Assembly: GCA_030616365.1 (NCBI GenBank)
Contig: JAUWXM010000014.1
Location: 1-18,677 of the forward strand
Reading direction: 5' to 3'
DNA: 18,677 nucleotides
From: a bacterium
GTDB taxonomy: Bacteria; UBP18; UBA7526
The notes beneath the pieces were generated by a model. It saw only the letters and a list, made by a program, of their open reading frames with translations, was not told the origin of the DNA and did no database searches. Both the position numbers and the translations under genes were made by a program. Positions 13,410 to 18,677 of this stretch are shown one piece after another (the stretch's first letter is position 1; the number at the start of each line of letters is the position of its first letter).

Positions 13410-13438
13410 CCCCGTTGTCGCGAAGCGACTTTACGGGG
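13410..13438. repeat. Nested hairpin after pfk
   Basis: CCCCGT (13410-13415) pairs with ACGGGG (13433-13438), and inside it GTCGC (13417-13421) pairs with GCGAC (13425-13429) over a GAA loop. It may act as a transcription end for fba-pfk, but there is no clear T tract. Confidence 0.65.
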
Positions 13439-13458
13439 AATAAAACATGCCGAAGTGG

Positions 13459-13484
13459 TCCCGCACTTTTTAAAAAGTGCGGGA
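13459..13484. repeat. Perfect 26-bp palindrome upstream of tRNA-Leu
   Basis: TCCCGCACTTTTT (13459-13471) is followed at once by its exact reverse complement (13472-13484). The arm shares the CCCGCACTTT-type sequence seen in the inverted repeats at 11118 and 16822, but with no spacer. It lies just before the tRNA-Leu promoter. Confidence 0.9.
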
Positions 13485-13494
13485 TAAACTCCAT

Positions 13495-13503
13495 TGGTAT
13501 ATA
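13495..13503 (+). promoter_or_regulatory. Probable extended -10 of tRNA-Leu
   Basis: TGGTATATA fits TGnTATAAT and lies 16 bases before the tRNA 5' end, a suitable distance. No good -35 is visible; that position falls in the 26-bp palindrome. Confidence 0.45.
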
Positions 13504-13519
13504 TACCCGTAAATATGCT

Positions 13520-13608
13520 GGGGATGTGGTGGAATCGGTAGACACGCAGGTCTCAAAAACCTGTGGAGCTAAAACTCCATGAGAGTTCGACTCTCTCCAT
13601 CCCCACCA
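13520..13608 (+). tRNA. tRNA-Leu (anticodon CAA)
   Basis: GGGGATG (13520-13526) pairs with CATCCCC (13598-13604), followed by A and an encoded CCA. The anticodon stem CAGGT/ACCTG carries loop CTCAAAA, giving anticodon CAA for UUG codons. The D arm (TGGAATCGGTAGACA), the long class II variable arm (TGGAGCTAAAACTCCA) and the T arm (GAGAGTTCGACTCTC) are all present, as expected for a leucine tRNA. Confidence 0.96.
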
Positions 13609-13621
13609 GTTATTGTTAGGG

Positions 13622-13770
13622 TGGGGCAACTCTTTACCCCGTTTTACGAAGCCCCGTATAGAGTTACGGGGCGAAGTAATTTACGGGCCCTCCTTCGGCA
13701 CCACGCAAAATGCCACTTTGTGGCATCGCGTGGTAGCCCCGAGGGGGCTTCGCCCCTTTTCGGGGCACCA
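13622..13770. repeat. Cluster of GC-rich hairpins after tRNA-Leu
   Basis: Within 150 bases there are at least three strong inverted repeats. GCCCCGTA/TACGGGGC is at 13651-13672. A compound stem has CCACGC/GCGTGG outside and ATGCCAC/GTGGCAT inside (13701-13733). GGGGC/GCCCC is at 13744-13756, followed by TTTT, which may end the tRNA transcript. No protein-like reading frame with a start signal is seen in the stretch. Confidence 0.75.
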
Positions 13771-13795
13771 TTTTTAATGTTCCAGGAGTTTCACC

Positions 13796-15202
13796 TTGTT
13801 TAAACAGCTACTTAAAAAACATAGGGGAATAGTTCTTCTTATTATTCTCCTTTTTATTCTATTCCTGATCCCTACCTCTAGATTAAAGCCCATCGATGGA
13901 GTAACCGGCCTGCCTTTAGGGGGATATAAGATAAAGATTCCCCCCACCGCCTATATCCTTGAGCCCTTCGTGGGAATCTCTCAATACTTCTGGCGCTTCA
14001 CTAACTTCAGATTCCAGACCCTTTCCTGGCTGGTCTGGATAATGCTTTTCTATCTTCTCCTCAATCTGAGAAAGAAAATTAATGTTTCTGAAAGGCTAAG
14101 GGGACTATTTAAGGTTGCCATATCCTTTGTCTTAGTCTGTTTTTTTATTACCCTAATGCCTCTTCCAAAATGTAGCCTGCAGCCAGAAAGTCCTGAAGAA
14201 ATCTTAATCGACCTCCACAGTCACACCACTTGTTCCCATGAGGGGATTGCTACACCTGAGGAGAATATCAGATGGCATCTGGCTCATGGTTTCGATGCTT
14301 GGGCGATTACTGATCATCCCCGGACATTGGAGGGAGCAAGGAGAGCAAAGGAACTAGCCAAGGAAAAGTATCCTCAAGCAGTAATCATTACTGGGCAGGA
14401 AATAAAGTGCTATACGGGAAAACAAGGAGAAAACTTTCTCCTTTTAGGAATTGATGAGGTTGTAGATGAACGGAAATACGGTAGAGAGATCGCTAAGATT
14501 ACCAACCTAGCCCATAAAAAATATAAAGGAGCGATCATTGTCCCTCATTGGTGGAGGAAGAAATTCCATAACTTAAAAAACTTGGCTGAGGCTGGAGTGG
14601 ATGGGTTTGAGATCTATACTGCACGCGCCCTAGGGCCTGAAGAATCTATACGAGAGGCAATTAAGGATGTCTGCCAGGAAAATAATCTCATCATGCTTGG
14701 GTCGAGCAACTGGCATGGCTGGGGAAGTGCTTCTCATATCTGGACCTCAATCCACATAGCGGATTGGTCCAATCTGAACAAAAAGAAAAAAGAAGAGGCA
14801 ATCCTCGCTGCCCTACGCAACAGAAAAGCAAATCTATTCAAAGTAATTCTCTATGACAGGATCGAACCTCAAAATAGAGTAAGGTATCTCTTCGAGCCCT
14901 TTGTCGGCTCATTCTACTACTTCTCCAGTTTAAAGGGCTTCCAGCTCTTATCCTGGGTCTTTTGGTTAATTATAGGCTATTCTTTCTTACGCCTCATTAA
15001 GATAAGGCCTATATTTTTAGATTTAGCGGTAATTGGAATAGCCCTCCTCCTCTTCTCCAGGGGGATTATACTCTTGAATCTCTGGGTTCACTACTTGGAG
15101 TATAATGAAATCCTCTTTGTTTTGGGAAATATCCTTTTATTTTCTGGGGCCTTTCTTCTGATTGCAGTCATTCTTCCCCTTGTTCATAGGAAATTAAGAT
15201 GA
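13796..15202 (+). CDS. Membrane protein with central PHP-type metallophosphoesterase domain
   Basis: This 468-residue protein starts with TTG at 13796, seven bases after AGGAG; the only in-frame stop nearby is at 13775 and no ATG gives a better start. Three hydrophobic segments (about 11-27, 76-90, 105-121) precede a PHP domain (about 136-330) and three follow it (about 383-402, 407-427, 438-463). The PHP metal motifs are present: DLHSHTTCSHEG (H141, H143), ITDH (171-174), GQEIKC (E202), IIVPHWWRK (H251) and SSNWHGWG (H307). The segments flanking the domain are related: EPFVG at 56-60 and 367-371, each followed by an aromatic stretch and LSW plus a membrane helix. PHP domains hydrolyse phosphoesters; the substrate here is unknown. 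Its stop overlaps the nfo start (ATGA), so the two are translationally coupled. Confidence 0.85.
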   Translation: MFKQLLKKHRGIVLLIILLFILFLIPTSRLKPIDGVTGLPLGGYKIKIPPTAYILEPFVGISQYFWRFTNFRFQTLSWLVWIMLFYLLLNLRKKINVSERLRGLFKVAISFVLVCFFITLMPLPKCSLQPESPEEILIDLHSHTTCSHEGIATPEENIRWHLAHGFDAWAITDHPRTLEGARRAKELAKEKYPQAVIITGQEIKCYTGKQGENFLLLGIDEVVDERKYGREIAKITNLAHKKYKGAIIVPHWWRKKFHNLKNLAEAGVDGFEIYTARALGPEESIREAIKDVCQENNLIMLGSSNWHGWGSASHIWTSIHIADWSNLNKKKKEEAILAALRNRKANLFKVILYDRIEPQNRVRYLFEPFVGSFYYFSSLKGFQLLSWVFWLIIGYSFLRLIKIRPIFLDLAVIGIALLLFSRGIILLNLWVHYLEYNEILFVLGNILLFSGAFLLIAVILPLVHRKLR

Positions 15203-16038
15203 GGTTCGGGGCTCACATCTCCATTGCTGGCAAGATATATCAGGTGGCAGAGAGGGCAAAGAGGATAGGCTGCAATACTGCCCAGATCTTTTCTCGGAAC
15301 CCAAGGGGATGGCAACTTAAAGAACTCCTTCCTGATGAGGTAAAGAGACTGAAGGATGATTTGGAAAGATTTGACATCCATCCCCTCATCGTCCATATGC
15401 CCTATCTTCCTAACCTGGCCTCTCCTAAAATTGGATTATATCTCAAATCAGTCAATGCTTTAGAGGAGGATTTGAAGAGATCCGAAGTTTTAGGAGCACC
15501 TTACCTCGTTACCCATATTGGGAGTTTTAAAGAATCCAGTCGGGAAGAAGGGCTGGAGAGGGTGAGTGAAGGAATAAATACCGCTTTTAGCAGAGTTGAG
15601 AACGATGTCATGCTCTTACTGGAGAATACCGCCGGGGGAGGAAGAGAGTTAGGCAGTAAATTCAAGGAGATCGCAGAGATCATTAAAAATATTAAAGAGA
15701 AGAAAAGGATTGGGGTCTGTTTCGATACCTGTCATGGCTTTGCCAGTGGATATGATTTTAGGACAAAGAAGGCAGTCTCTCAAACCTTGAAATTATTTGA
15801 TAATTTAATTGGCTTGGAGAGATTAAAGGTTATCCATGCCAATGACTCTAAAAGTCCTTTAGGTTCCCATATCGATCGCCACTGGCACATTGGAGAGGGA
15901 TATATCGGCGAAGAAGGCTTCCGGGCCTTATTGCATCATTCAGCGATAAAGAATTTACCAATTATTATTGAAACTCCTTTTAAAGAACCAGGGGACGATT
16001 TAAAGAACTTGGCCACTCTGCGGAGGTTGGCTAAATAA
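15199..16038 (+). CDS. nfo: Endonuclease IV (AP endonuclease)
   Basis: The 279-residue product is a TIM-barrel AP endonuclease with all nine metal ligands of the E. coli enzyme at matching spacing (each three residues lower): H66, H106, E142, D176, H179, H213, D226, H228 and E258. The family signatures GVCFDTCHGFASGYD (172-186) and HANDSKSPLGSHIDRHWHIG (213-232) are intact. It cuts DNA 5' of abasic sites and removes 3' blocking groups in base excision repair. The ATG overlaps the stop of the upstream membrane PHP gene by four bases, and no separate Shine-Dalgarno is obvious, so it probably depends on coupled translation. A new promoter begins five bases after its stop. Confidence 0.97.
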   Translation: MRFGAHISIAGKIYQVAERAKRIGCNTAQIFSRNPRGWQLKELLPDEVKRLKDDLERFDIHPLIVHMPYLPNLASPKIGLYLKSVNALEEDLKRSEVLGAPYLVTHIGSFKESSREEGLERVSEGINTAFSRVENDVMLLLENTAGGGRELGSKFKEIAEIIKNIKEKKRIGVCFDTCHGFASGYDFRTKKAVSQTLKLFDNLIGLERLKVIHANDSKSPLGSHIDRHWHIGEGYIGEEGFRALLHHSAIKNLPIIIETPFKEPGDDLKNLATLRRLAK

Positions 16039-16042
16039 GTAC

Positions 16043-16071
16043 TTGCAAAAGCCAGAACAACGTGCTATACT
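16043..16071 (+). promoter_or_regulatory. Promoter of the coiled-coil gene
   Basis: TTGCAA (16043-16048), a 17-base spacer and TATACT (16066-16071) with an extended TGC. It predicts a leader of about 128 bases that contains the G/C-rich inverted repeat at 16110-16180. Confidence 0.8.
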
Positions 16072-16109
16072 TCAAATACCGGCTGCCAGTTGTCAATGAA
16101 GGGTTAAGA

Positions 16110-16180
16110 GGGGTAAAAGGGGTAAGGGGGGTAAGAGGGTAAACCCTCTCTACCCTTTCAACCCCCTTCGCCCCTTTACC
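16110..16180. repeat. Imperfect inverted repeat of GGGGTAA units
   Basis: The left side holds several GGGGTAA-like units (16108-16142) and the right side their complements. GGTAAAAGGGG (16112-16122) faces CCCCTTTACC (16171-16180), AAGGGGG (16124-16130) faces CCCCCTT (16162-16168), and GAGGG (16135-16139) faces CCCTC (16144-16148). It would form a long, bulged hairpin in the leader of the next gene, ending about 15 bases before its Shine-Dalgarno. Confidence 0.75.
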
Positions 16181-16205
16181 ATAAATCCGTGTCTAGGAGG
16201 CAAAG

Positions 16206-16559
16206 ATGGCAGAGAAGAAAGTAATGGGAATTCTGGAGAGAACAAGGAAAAGTTTAACTAAAGATTTAAAGGAGGCAAAAAAGAGACTGACAGAGTTTAA
16301 GGATAGAACAGCCGTCTTGGCCAAAAGAGCAAAGGAAGAGGCGGGAAAGACAGCCCGGATTAGTAGATTGAGGTTGGAGACCATTCCTTTGGTCCAGAAC
16401 AGGGATAGAAAATTGAAGGAGTTGGGGAAGAAAACCTATCCTTTGGTCAAGAGCGGAAAGATCTCTGAGAAAGGATTGAAGCCCCTGAGTGAAGAGATAA
16501 AGAAACTGGAGACAAAGATTCAGGGGAAGGAAATAGAGATCAAACAATTAAGGAAATGA
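16206..16559 (+). CDS. Small coiled-coil protein of unknown function
   Basis: The 117-residue product is almost entirely helical and rich in Lys, Glu and Arg. Heptad-like stretches lie at about residues 8-50 (ILERTRKSLTKDLKEAKKRL) and 85-117 (LKPLSEEIKKLETKIQGKEI). There is no signal peptide, membrane segment or cysteine, and no motif that I can tie to a family. A strong AGGAGG precedes ATG by six bases. The gene is monocistronic, with its own promoter at 16043 and a strong terminator at 16591. The composition would suit a cytoplasmic structural or nucleic-acid-associated protein, but that is a guess. Confidence 0.8.
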   Translation: MAEKKVMGILERTRKSLTKDLKEAKKRLTEFKDRTAVLAKRAKEEAGKTARISRLRLETIPLVQNRDRKLKELGKKTYPLVKSGKISEKGLKPLSEEIKKLETKIQGKEIEIKQLRK

Positions 16560-16590
16560 GTATCGAAAAATAAACAATATTTAGAAATGA

Positions 16591-16620
16591 AAAGGCCGCC
16601 CTTTGGGCGGCCTTTCTTTG
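16591..16620. terminator. Bidirectional terminator between the coiled-coil gene and tRNA-Ala
   Basis: AAAGGCCGCCC (16591-16601) and GGGCGGCCTTT (16605-16615) are perfect 11-bp arms over a TTT loop. T-rich sequence follows on the plus strand (CTTTG), and on the minus strand the complement gives TTTTCATTTC. It can therefore end both the plus-strand gene and the minus-strand tRNA transcript. Confidence 0.88.
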
Positions 16621-16643
16621 TTTCCAGATACTTTTACTTTTTT

Positions 16644-16673
16644 CCCGCTTTAGCGGGATCCCGCCTTTGGCGG
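16644..16673. repeat. Pair of small GC hairpins
   Basis: CCCGCT/AGCGGG (16644-16657) and CCGCC/GGCGG (16661-16673) lie side by side downstream of the tRNA-Ala 3' end. Neither is followed by a T tract in the direction of the tRNA. They look like dispersed intergenic palindromes. Confidence 0.6.
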
Positions 16674-16694
16674 TGGCTCTTTCTACTTCTTTTC

Positions 16695-16770
<76 letters not shown>

Positions 16771-16783
16771 GCTATATATTTTT

Positions 16784-16812
16784 ATTTTACCTTATTTCTT
16801 TAAACTTGTCAA
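16784..16812 (-). promoter_or_regulatory. tRNA-Ala promoter
   Basis: On the minus strand TTGACA (16812-16807), a 17-base spacer and TAAAAT (16789-16784) form a near-consensus promoter. The predicted start is about seven bases before the tRNA 5' end. Confidence 0.85.
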
Positions 16813-16821
16813 GAAATACTT

Positions 16822-16875
16822 GCCCCCCACCACTTTCTATACCTCATATTTGTAACTTGGAAAGTGGTGGGGGGC
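16822..16875. repeat. Inverted repeat with 16-bp perfect arms
   Basis: GCCCCCCACCACTTTC (16822-16837) is the exact reverse complement of GAAAGTGGTGGGGGGC (16860-16875), with a 22-base spacer. It lies between two divergent promoters. The right arm touches the TTGACA of the plus-strand promoter, just as the element at 11118-11181 touches the fba -35. Confidence 0.92.
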
Positions 16876-16904
16876 TTGACAAATAAAAAAGTTTGTTTTA
16901 TCAT
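16876..16904 (+). promoter_or_regulatory. Promoter of the DUF1284/outer-membrane gene pair
   Basis: A perfect TTGACA (16876-16881), a 17-base spacer and TATCAT (16899-16904). It starts immediately after the inverted repeat's right arm. Confidence 0.8.
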
Positions 16905-16937
16905 AATAGTTAACCAAAATTCAAAAGGGGTTAACAG

Positions 16938-17363
16938 ATGAGATTACGCTTCCATCATCTACTCTGCATTCTCGGTTTTCGGGGATTAGGATATGATGAG
17001 AAGTTTATTAAAGGGATGGAAAGAGTCGTTCAAAAAATAAAGGATAACCCCAACTTAGAGATCGAGTTGATAAAAGGCTGTGATAATATCTGTGCCGCCT
17101 GTCCTTTTAATATTGAGGGACTTTGCGAGAATGAAGCGATAGGGGGTGAAGAAAAAGTCAGAGGAAGGGATAGTGAGGTAGCAGGAAGGTTAAATCTTAA
17201 AGCTGAGGATATATTAACTATAAAGGAAATCATGGATTTGCTAAAGAAGAAGATCAAGCCAGGTGATTTATCAGTCATCTGTAAAGATTGTCCCTGGCTA
17301 AAAATGGGATACTGTGAGGAGGGCCTCAAGAGGATAGACAATTTTCTAAAGGAGGAAGGATGA
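16938..17363 (+). CDS. DUF1284 family cysteine-rich protein
   Basis: The 141-residue product begins with the DUF1284 hallmark LRFHHLLCILGFRGLGY (residues 3-19). It has two cysteine clusters with the same layout, CAACPFNIEGLC and CKDCPWLKMGYC (C-x2-C-x7-C). The first is preceded by another Cys four residues upstream (KGCDNIC). This suggests metal or iron-sulfur binding, but the biochemical role of the family is not established. There is no signal peptide, so it is probably cytoplasmic. The AAAAGGGG Shine-Dalgarno lies about seven bases before ATG. Its TGA overlaps the ATG of the downstream outer-membrane gene, so the two are translationally coupled, an unexpected pairing of a cytoplasmic redox-type protein with an exported barrel. 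Confidence 0.87.
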   Translation: MRLRFHHLLCILGFRGLGYDEKFIKGMERVVQKIKDNPNLEIELIKGCDNICAACPFNIEGLCENEAIGGEEKVRGRDSEVAGRLNLKAEDILTIKEIMDLLKKKIKPGDLSVICKDCPWLKMGYCEEGLKRIDNFLKEEG

Positions 17364-18154
17364 AAAAGTGTTTAACGCTTATCTTTATAGCAAGCTTAGC
17401 AATTTTGGGATTTTCTATATCGGCAGAAGCACGCCACACGAAGTACGGTGCGGGAGTGGTCTTGGATGATGCGGGGACAGAACCAAAGGGAATATTTGAA
17501 TTTACTATTCCTAAGGTAGTCTATAGCGGCTCGCCCGGCTACTATACCACCTCCATCTGGCTCGCTCTAACCTATGGAATAACGGATCATTTAGAGGTGG
17601 TCATTGCTCCTGAGGTACACGATGCTATATGGGGAAGGGATAATAGTGGTAGTAATCACGATTTTGGGGATGTCGTCTGCGGAGTTAAGTATCAATTCTC
17701 AGAGGAAAGAAATAATCTACCATCTTTAGCAGCAAAGTATTCTCTGAAGCTCCCGACCAATACGGACAGTAAGGGCCTGACTACAGGAGAGGTTGATCAT
17801 GCCGCCTATTTTCTTGTAAGTAAAGGCCTAGCCGGAGGCCAACTCAATTTTAATTTGGGCTATAAGTATGTCGGTGAACCCGATGATAAGATATATTCCA
17901 ACCAGGTGAGTTATGGAGCGGCCTATGTTTATCCTGTGAAGAAGGTCTCATTAGTCGTGGAACTGGTGGGGAAGACAGATTATACGAGGCCGCATCTCAC
18001 AACGAAAGAGAACATCTTAGATCTCTATGGTGGGTTTAAGTATGGCTTCACCCCTTCCTTTGGTATGAAGGCCTCTTTAGGCACCAGACTGGATCAGGCC
18101 GCACCAGACTATCTTGCTTTTCTCGCTTGTGCTTATTATTTCAGTATAAGATGA
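17360..18154 (+). CDS. Outer-membrane beta-barrel protein (MetA/phenol-degradation-like)
   Basis: The 264-residue product has a Sec signal peptide (MKKCLTLIFIASLAILGFSI, cleavage probably after SAEA at about residue 24). The mature part alternates polar and hydrophobic residues in beta strands: WLALTYGITDHLEVVIAPEV, FGDVVCGVKYQF, NFNLGYKYVG, LYGGFKYGFTPSFGMKASLG and a final FLACAYYFSIR. This resembles the transporter-like barrels grouped with MetA-pathway phenol-degradation proteins, usually about 250-300 residues. It shows that the organism has an outer membrane. The substrate is unknown. ATG overlaps the upstream TGA, and AGGAGGA precedes it inside the DUF1284 coding region. No terminator is visible before the bioY promoter. 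Confidence 0.8.
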   Translation: MKKCLTLIFIASLAILGFSISAEARHTKYGAGVVLDDAGTEPKGIFEFTIPKVVYSGSPGYYTTSIWLALTYGITDHLEVVIAPEVHDAIWGRDNSGSNHDFGDVVCGVKYQFSEERNNLPSLAAKYSLKLPTNTDSKGLTTGEVDHAAYFLVSKGLAGGQLNFNLGYKYVGEPDDKIYSNQVSYGAAYVYPVKKVSLVVELVGKTDYTRPHLTTKENILDLYGGFKYGFTPSFGMKASLGTRLDQAAPDYLAFLACAYYFSIR

Positions 18155-18161
18155 GATTGAC

Positions 18162-18190
18162 TTGAAATCAAAGATATTTTATGATAAAAT
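18162..18190 (+). promoter_or_regulatory. bioY promoter
   Basis: TTGAAA (18162-18167), a 17-base spacer and TAAAAT (18185-18190) with an extended TGA. An overlapping alternative is TTGACT (18157-18162), a 17-base spacer and TATGAT (18180-18185). No BirA-type operator was recognised. Confidence 0.75.
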
Positions 18191-18212
18191 ATAATACAGA
18201 GGAGGTAAAGAA

Positions 18213-18677
18213 ATGGTCGTTATTGGAAAAACATGGGGTCAGCTATGGAGGATCGGAAATCGAGAAATAGTTACTAATAGATTTAACTGCGCTCTGATTG
18301 GGATAGGCAGTTTCATCGCCTTCACTGCTCTGGGGGCCTTTGTCAGGATTCCCTTACCCTTTACCCCGGTTCCCATTACCTTCCAAACCTTCTTCGTCTT
18401 GTTAGCCGGAGCCTTATTGGATAAGAGGTTGGGAACCTTGAGCCAGTTAGGGTACGTATTCCTCGGCGGTCTAGGCCTACCCATCTTCGCTGGTGCCACA
18501 GGAGGTTTAATCCTTCTCTTTGGCCCCACAGGTGGGTATCTTTTAGGATTCATCCTTGCTGCCTATGTAATTGGAAAGGTGCTCAGCGTTAAAGAGAAGG
18601 CTAATTTTGGCTGGGTGGTTTTGGCTATGGCCATAGGTTCCTTAATCATCTATTTCCTGGGTGCTATTCAGCTTGCC
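18213..18677 (+). CDS. bioY: Biotin transporter S component BioY, partial
   Basis: An open frame begins with ATG at 18213, ten bases after the GGAGG of AGAGGAGG, and runs in frame to the last base, giving 155 residues without a stop. After a short N-terminal extension the protein shows the BioY core: VRIPLPFTPVPITFQTFFVL (about 44-63), LGYVFLGGLGLPIFAGATGG (about 79-98) and LLFGPTGGYLLGFILAAYVI (about 101-120). These are hydrophobic transmembrane helices. BioY is the biotin-binding membrane subunit of an energy-coupling-factor transporter, working with a shared or dedicated ATPase module. It may be encoded for uptake by a biotin auxotroph, but the synthesis genes cannot be checked here. The 3' end lies beyond the window. 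Confidence 0.95.
   Translation, partial: MVVIGKTWGQLWRIGNREIVTNRFNCALIGIGSFIAFTALGAFVRIPLPFTPVPITFQTFFVLLAGALLDKRLGTLSQLGYVFLGGLGLPIFAGATGGLILLFGPTGGYLLGFILAAYVIGKVLSVKEKANFGWVVLAMAIGSLIIYFLGAIQLA

Noticed and set aside
13520..13608. tRNA-Leu as the attachment site of an integrated element
   Set aside because: No integrase gene and no direct copy of the tRNA 3' end was seen nearby. The flanking repeats are palindromic intergenic elements.
13622..13770. CRISPR-like array near tRNA-Leu
   Set aside because: The repeats are inverted and differ in sequence; there is no regular direct-repeat and spacer pattern and no cas gene in the window.
13579..13803. Plus-strand open frame of 74 codons
   Set aside because: It starts inside tRNA-Leu and runs through the hairpin cluster, with no ribosome binding site and no protein-like pattern.
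16876..16937. Riboswitch or operator in the DUF1284 leader
   Set aside because: The leader after the predicted start is only about 25 bases, too short for a known riboswitch, and no operator-like dyad lies downstream of the promoter.

Overview
The window reads as ordinary chromosome from a diderm (Gram-negative type) bacterium of moderate GC, probably an uncultivated lineage. It encodes an outer-membrane barrel protein, lipoproteins and secreted repeat proteins. It also has an unusually dense population of short palindromic and dispersed repeats between genes. I cannot name the phylum from sequence alone.

Layout. Positions 2-472 hold the 3' end of a GH130 mannoside phosphorylase/hydrolase gene. 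Then come two tandem paralogous lipoproteins (503-2072) and two secreted helical-repeat proteins (2338-3798). This accessory block carries two copies of a 63-bp terminator/promoter repeat and ends in the decayed tail of a second GH130 gene (4031-4117). Next are groES-groEL (4273-6281), a 50-residue ORF boxed between two hairpin terminators (6391-6543), a membrane-anchored thermonuclease-fold protein on the minus strand (6650-7414), and dnaE (7651-11118). A repeat-rich leader (11119-11470) precedes fba-pfk, a glycolytic pair whose PFK carries the pyrophosphate-dependent signature. tRNA-Leu(CAA) follows, then a membrane PHP-domain protein translationally coupled to endonuclease IV (nfo), a small coiled-coil protein, tRNA-Ala(GGC) on the minus strand, a DUF1284 cysteine-rich protein coupled to an outer-membrane barrel protein, and the start of bioY at the right edge.

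Regulation visible in the sequence. Promoters are sigma70-like with 17-nt spacers and often an extended TGn -10. Terminators often share an AGCCCC/GGGGCT stem. A ~50-bp dispersed sequence supplies the leader and Shine-Dalgarno of groES, groEL and fba. In the two chaperonin copies a 7-bp complement could mask the Shine-Dalgarno; in the fba copy it is disrupted.

The most striking signal is upstream of fba: an 83-bp two-hairpin element repeated in tandem. All four stem substitutions between the copies are compensated, and one copy carries a 20-bp palindrome in a loop where the other has an empty site. I found no CRISPR array, defence island, transposase or integrase. The novelty here lies mainly in non-coding repeat elements and in a few unusual proteins.
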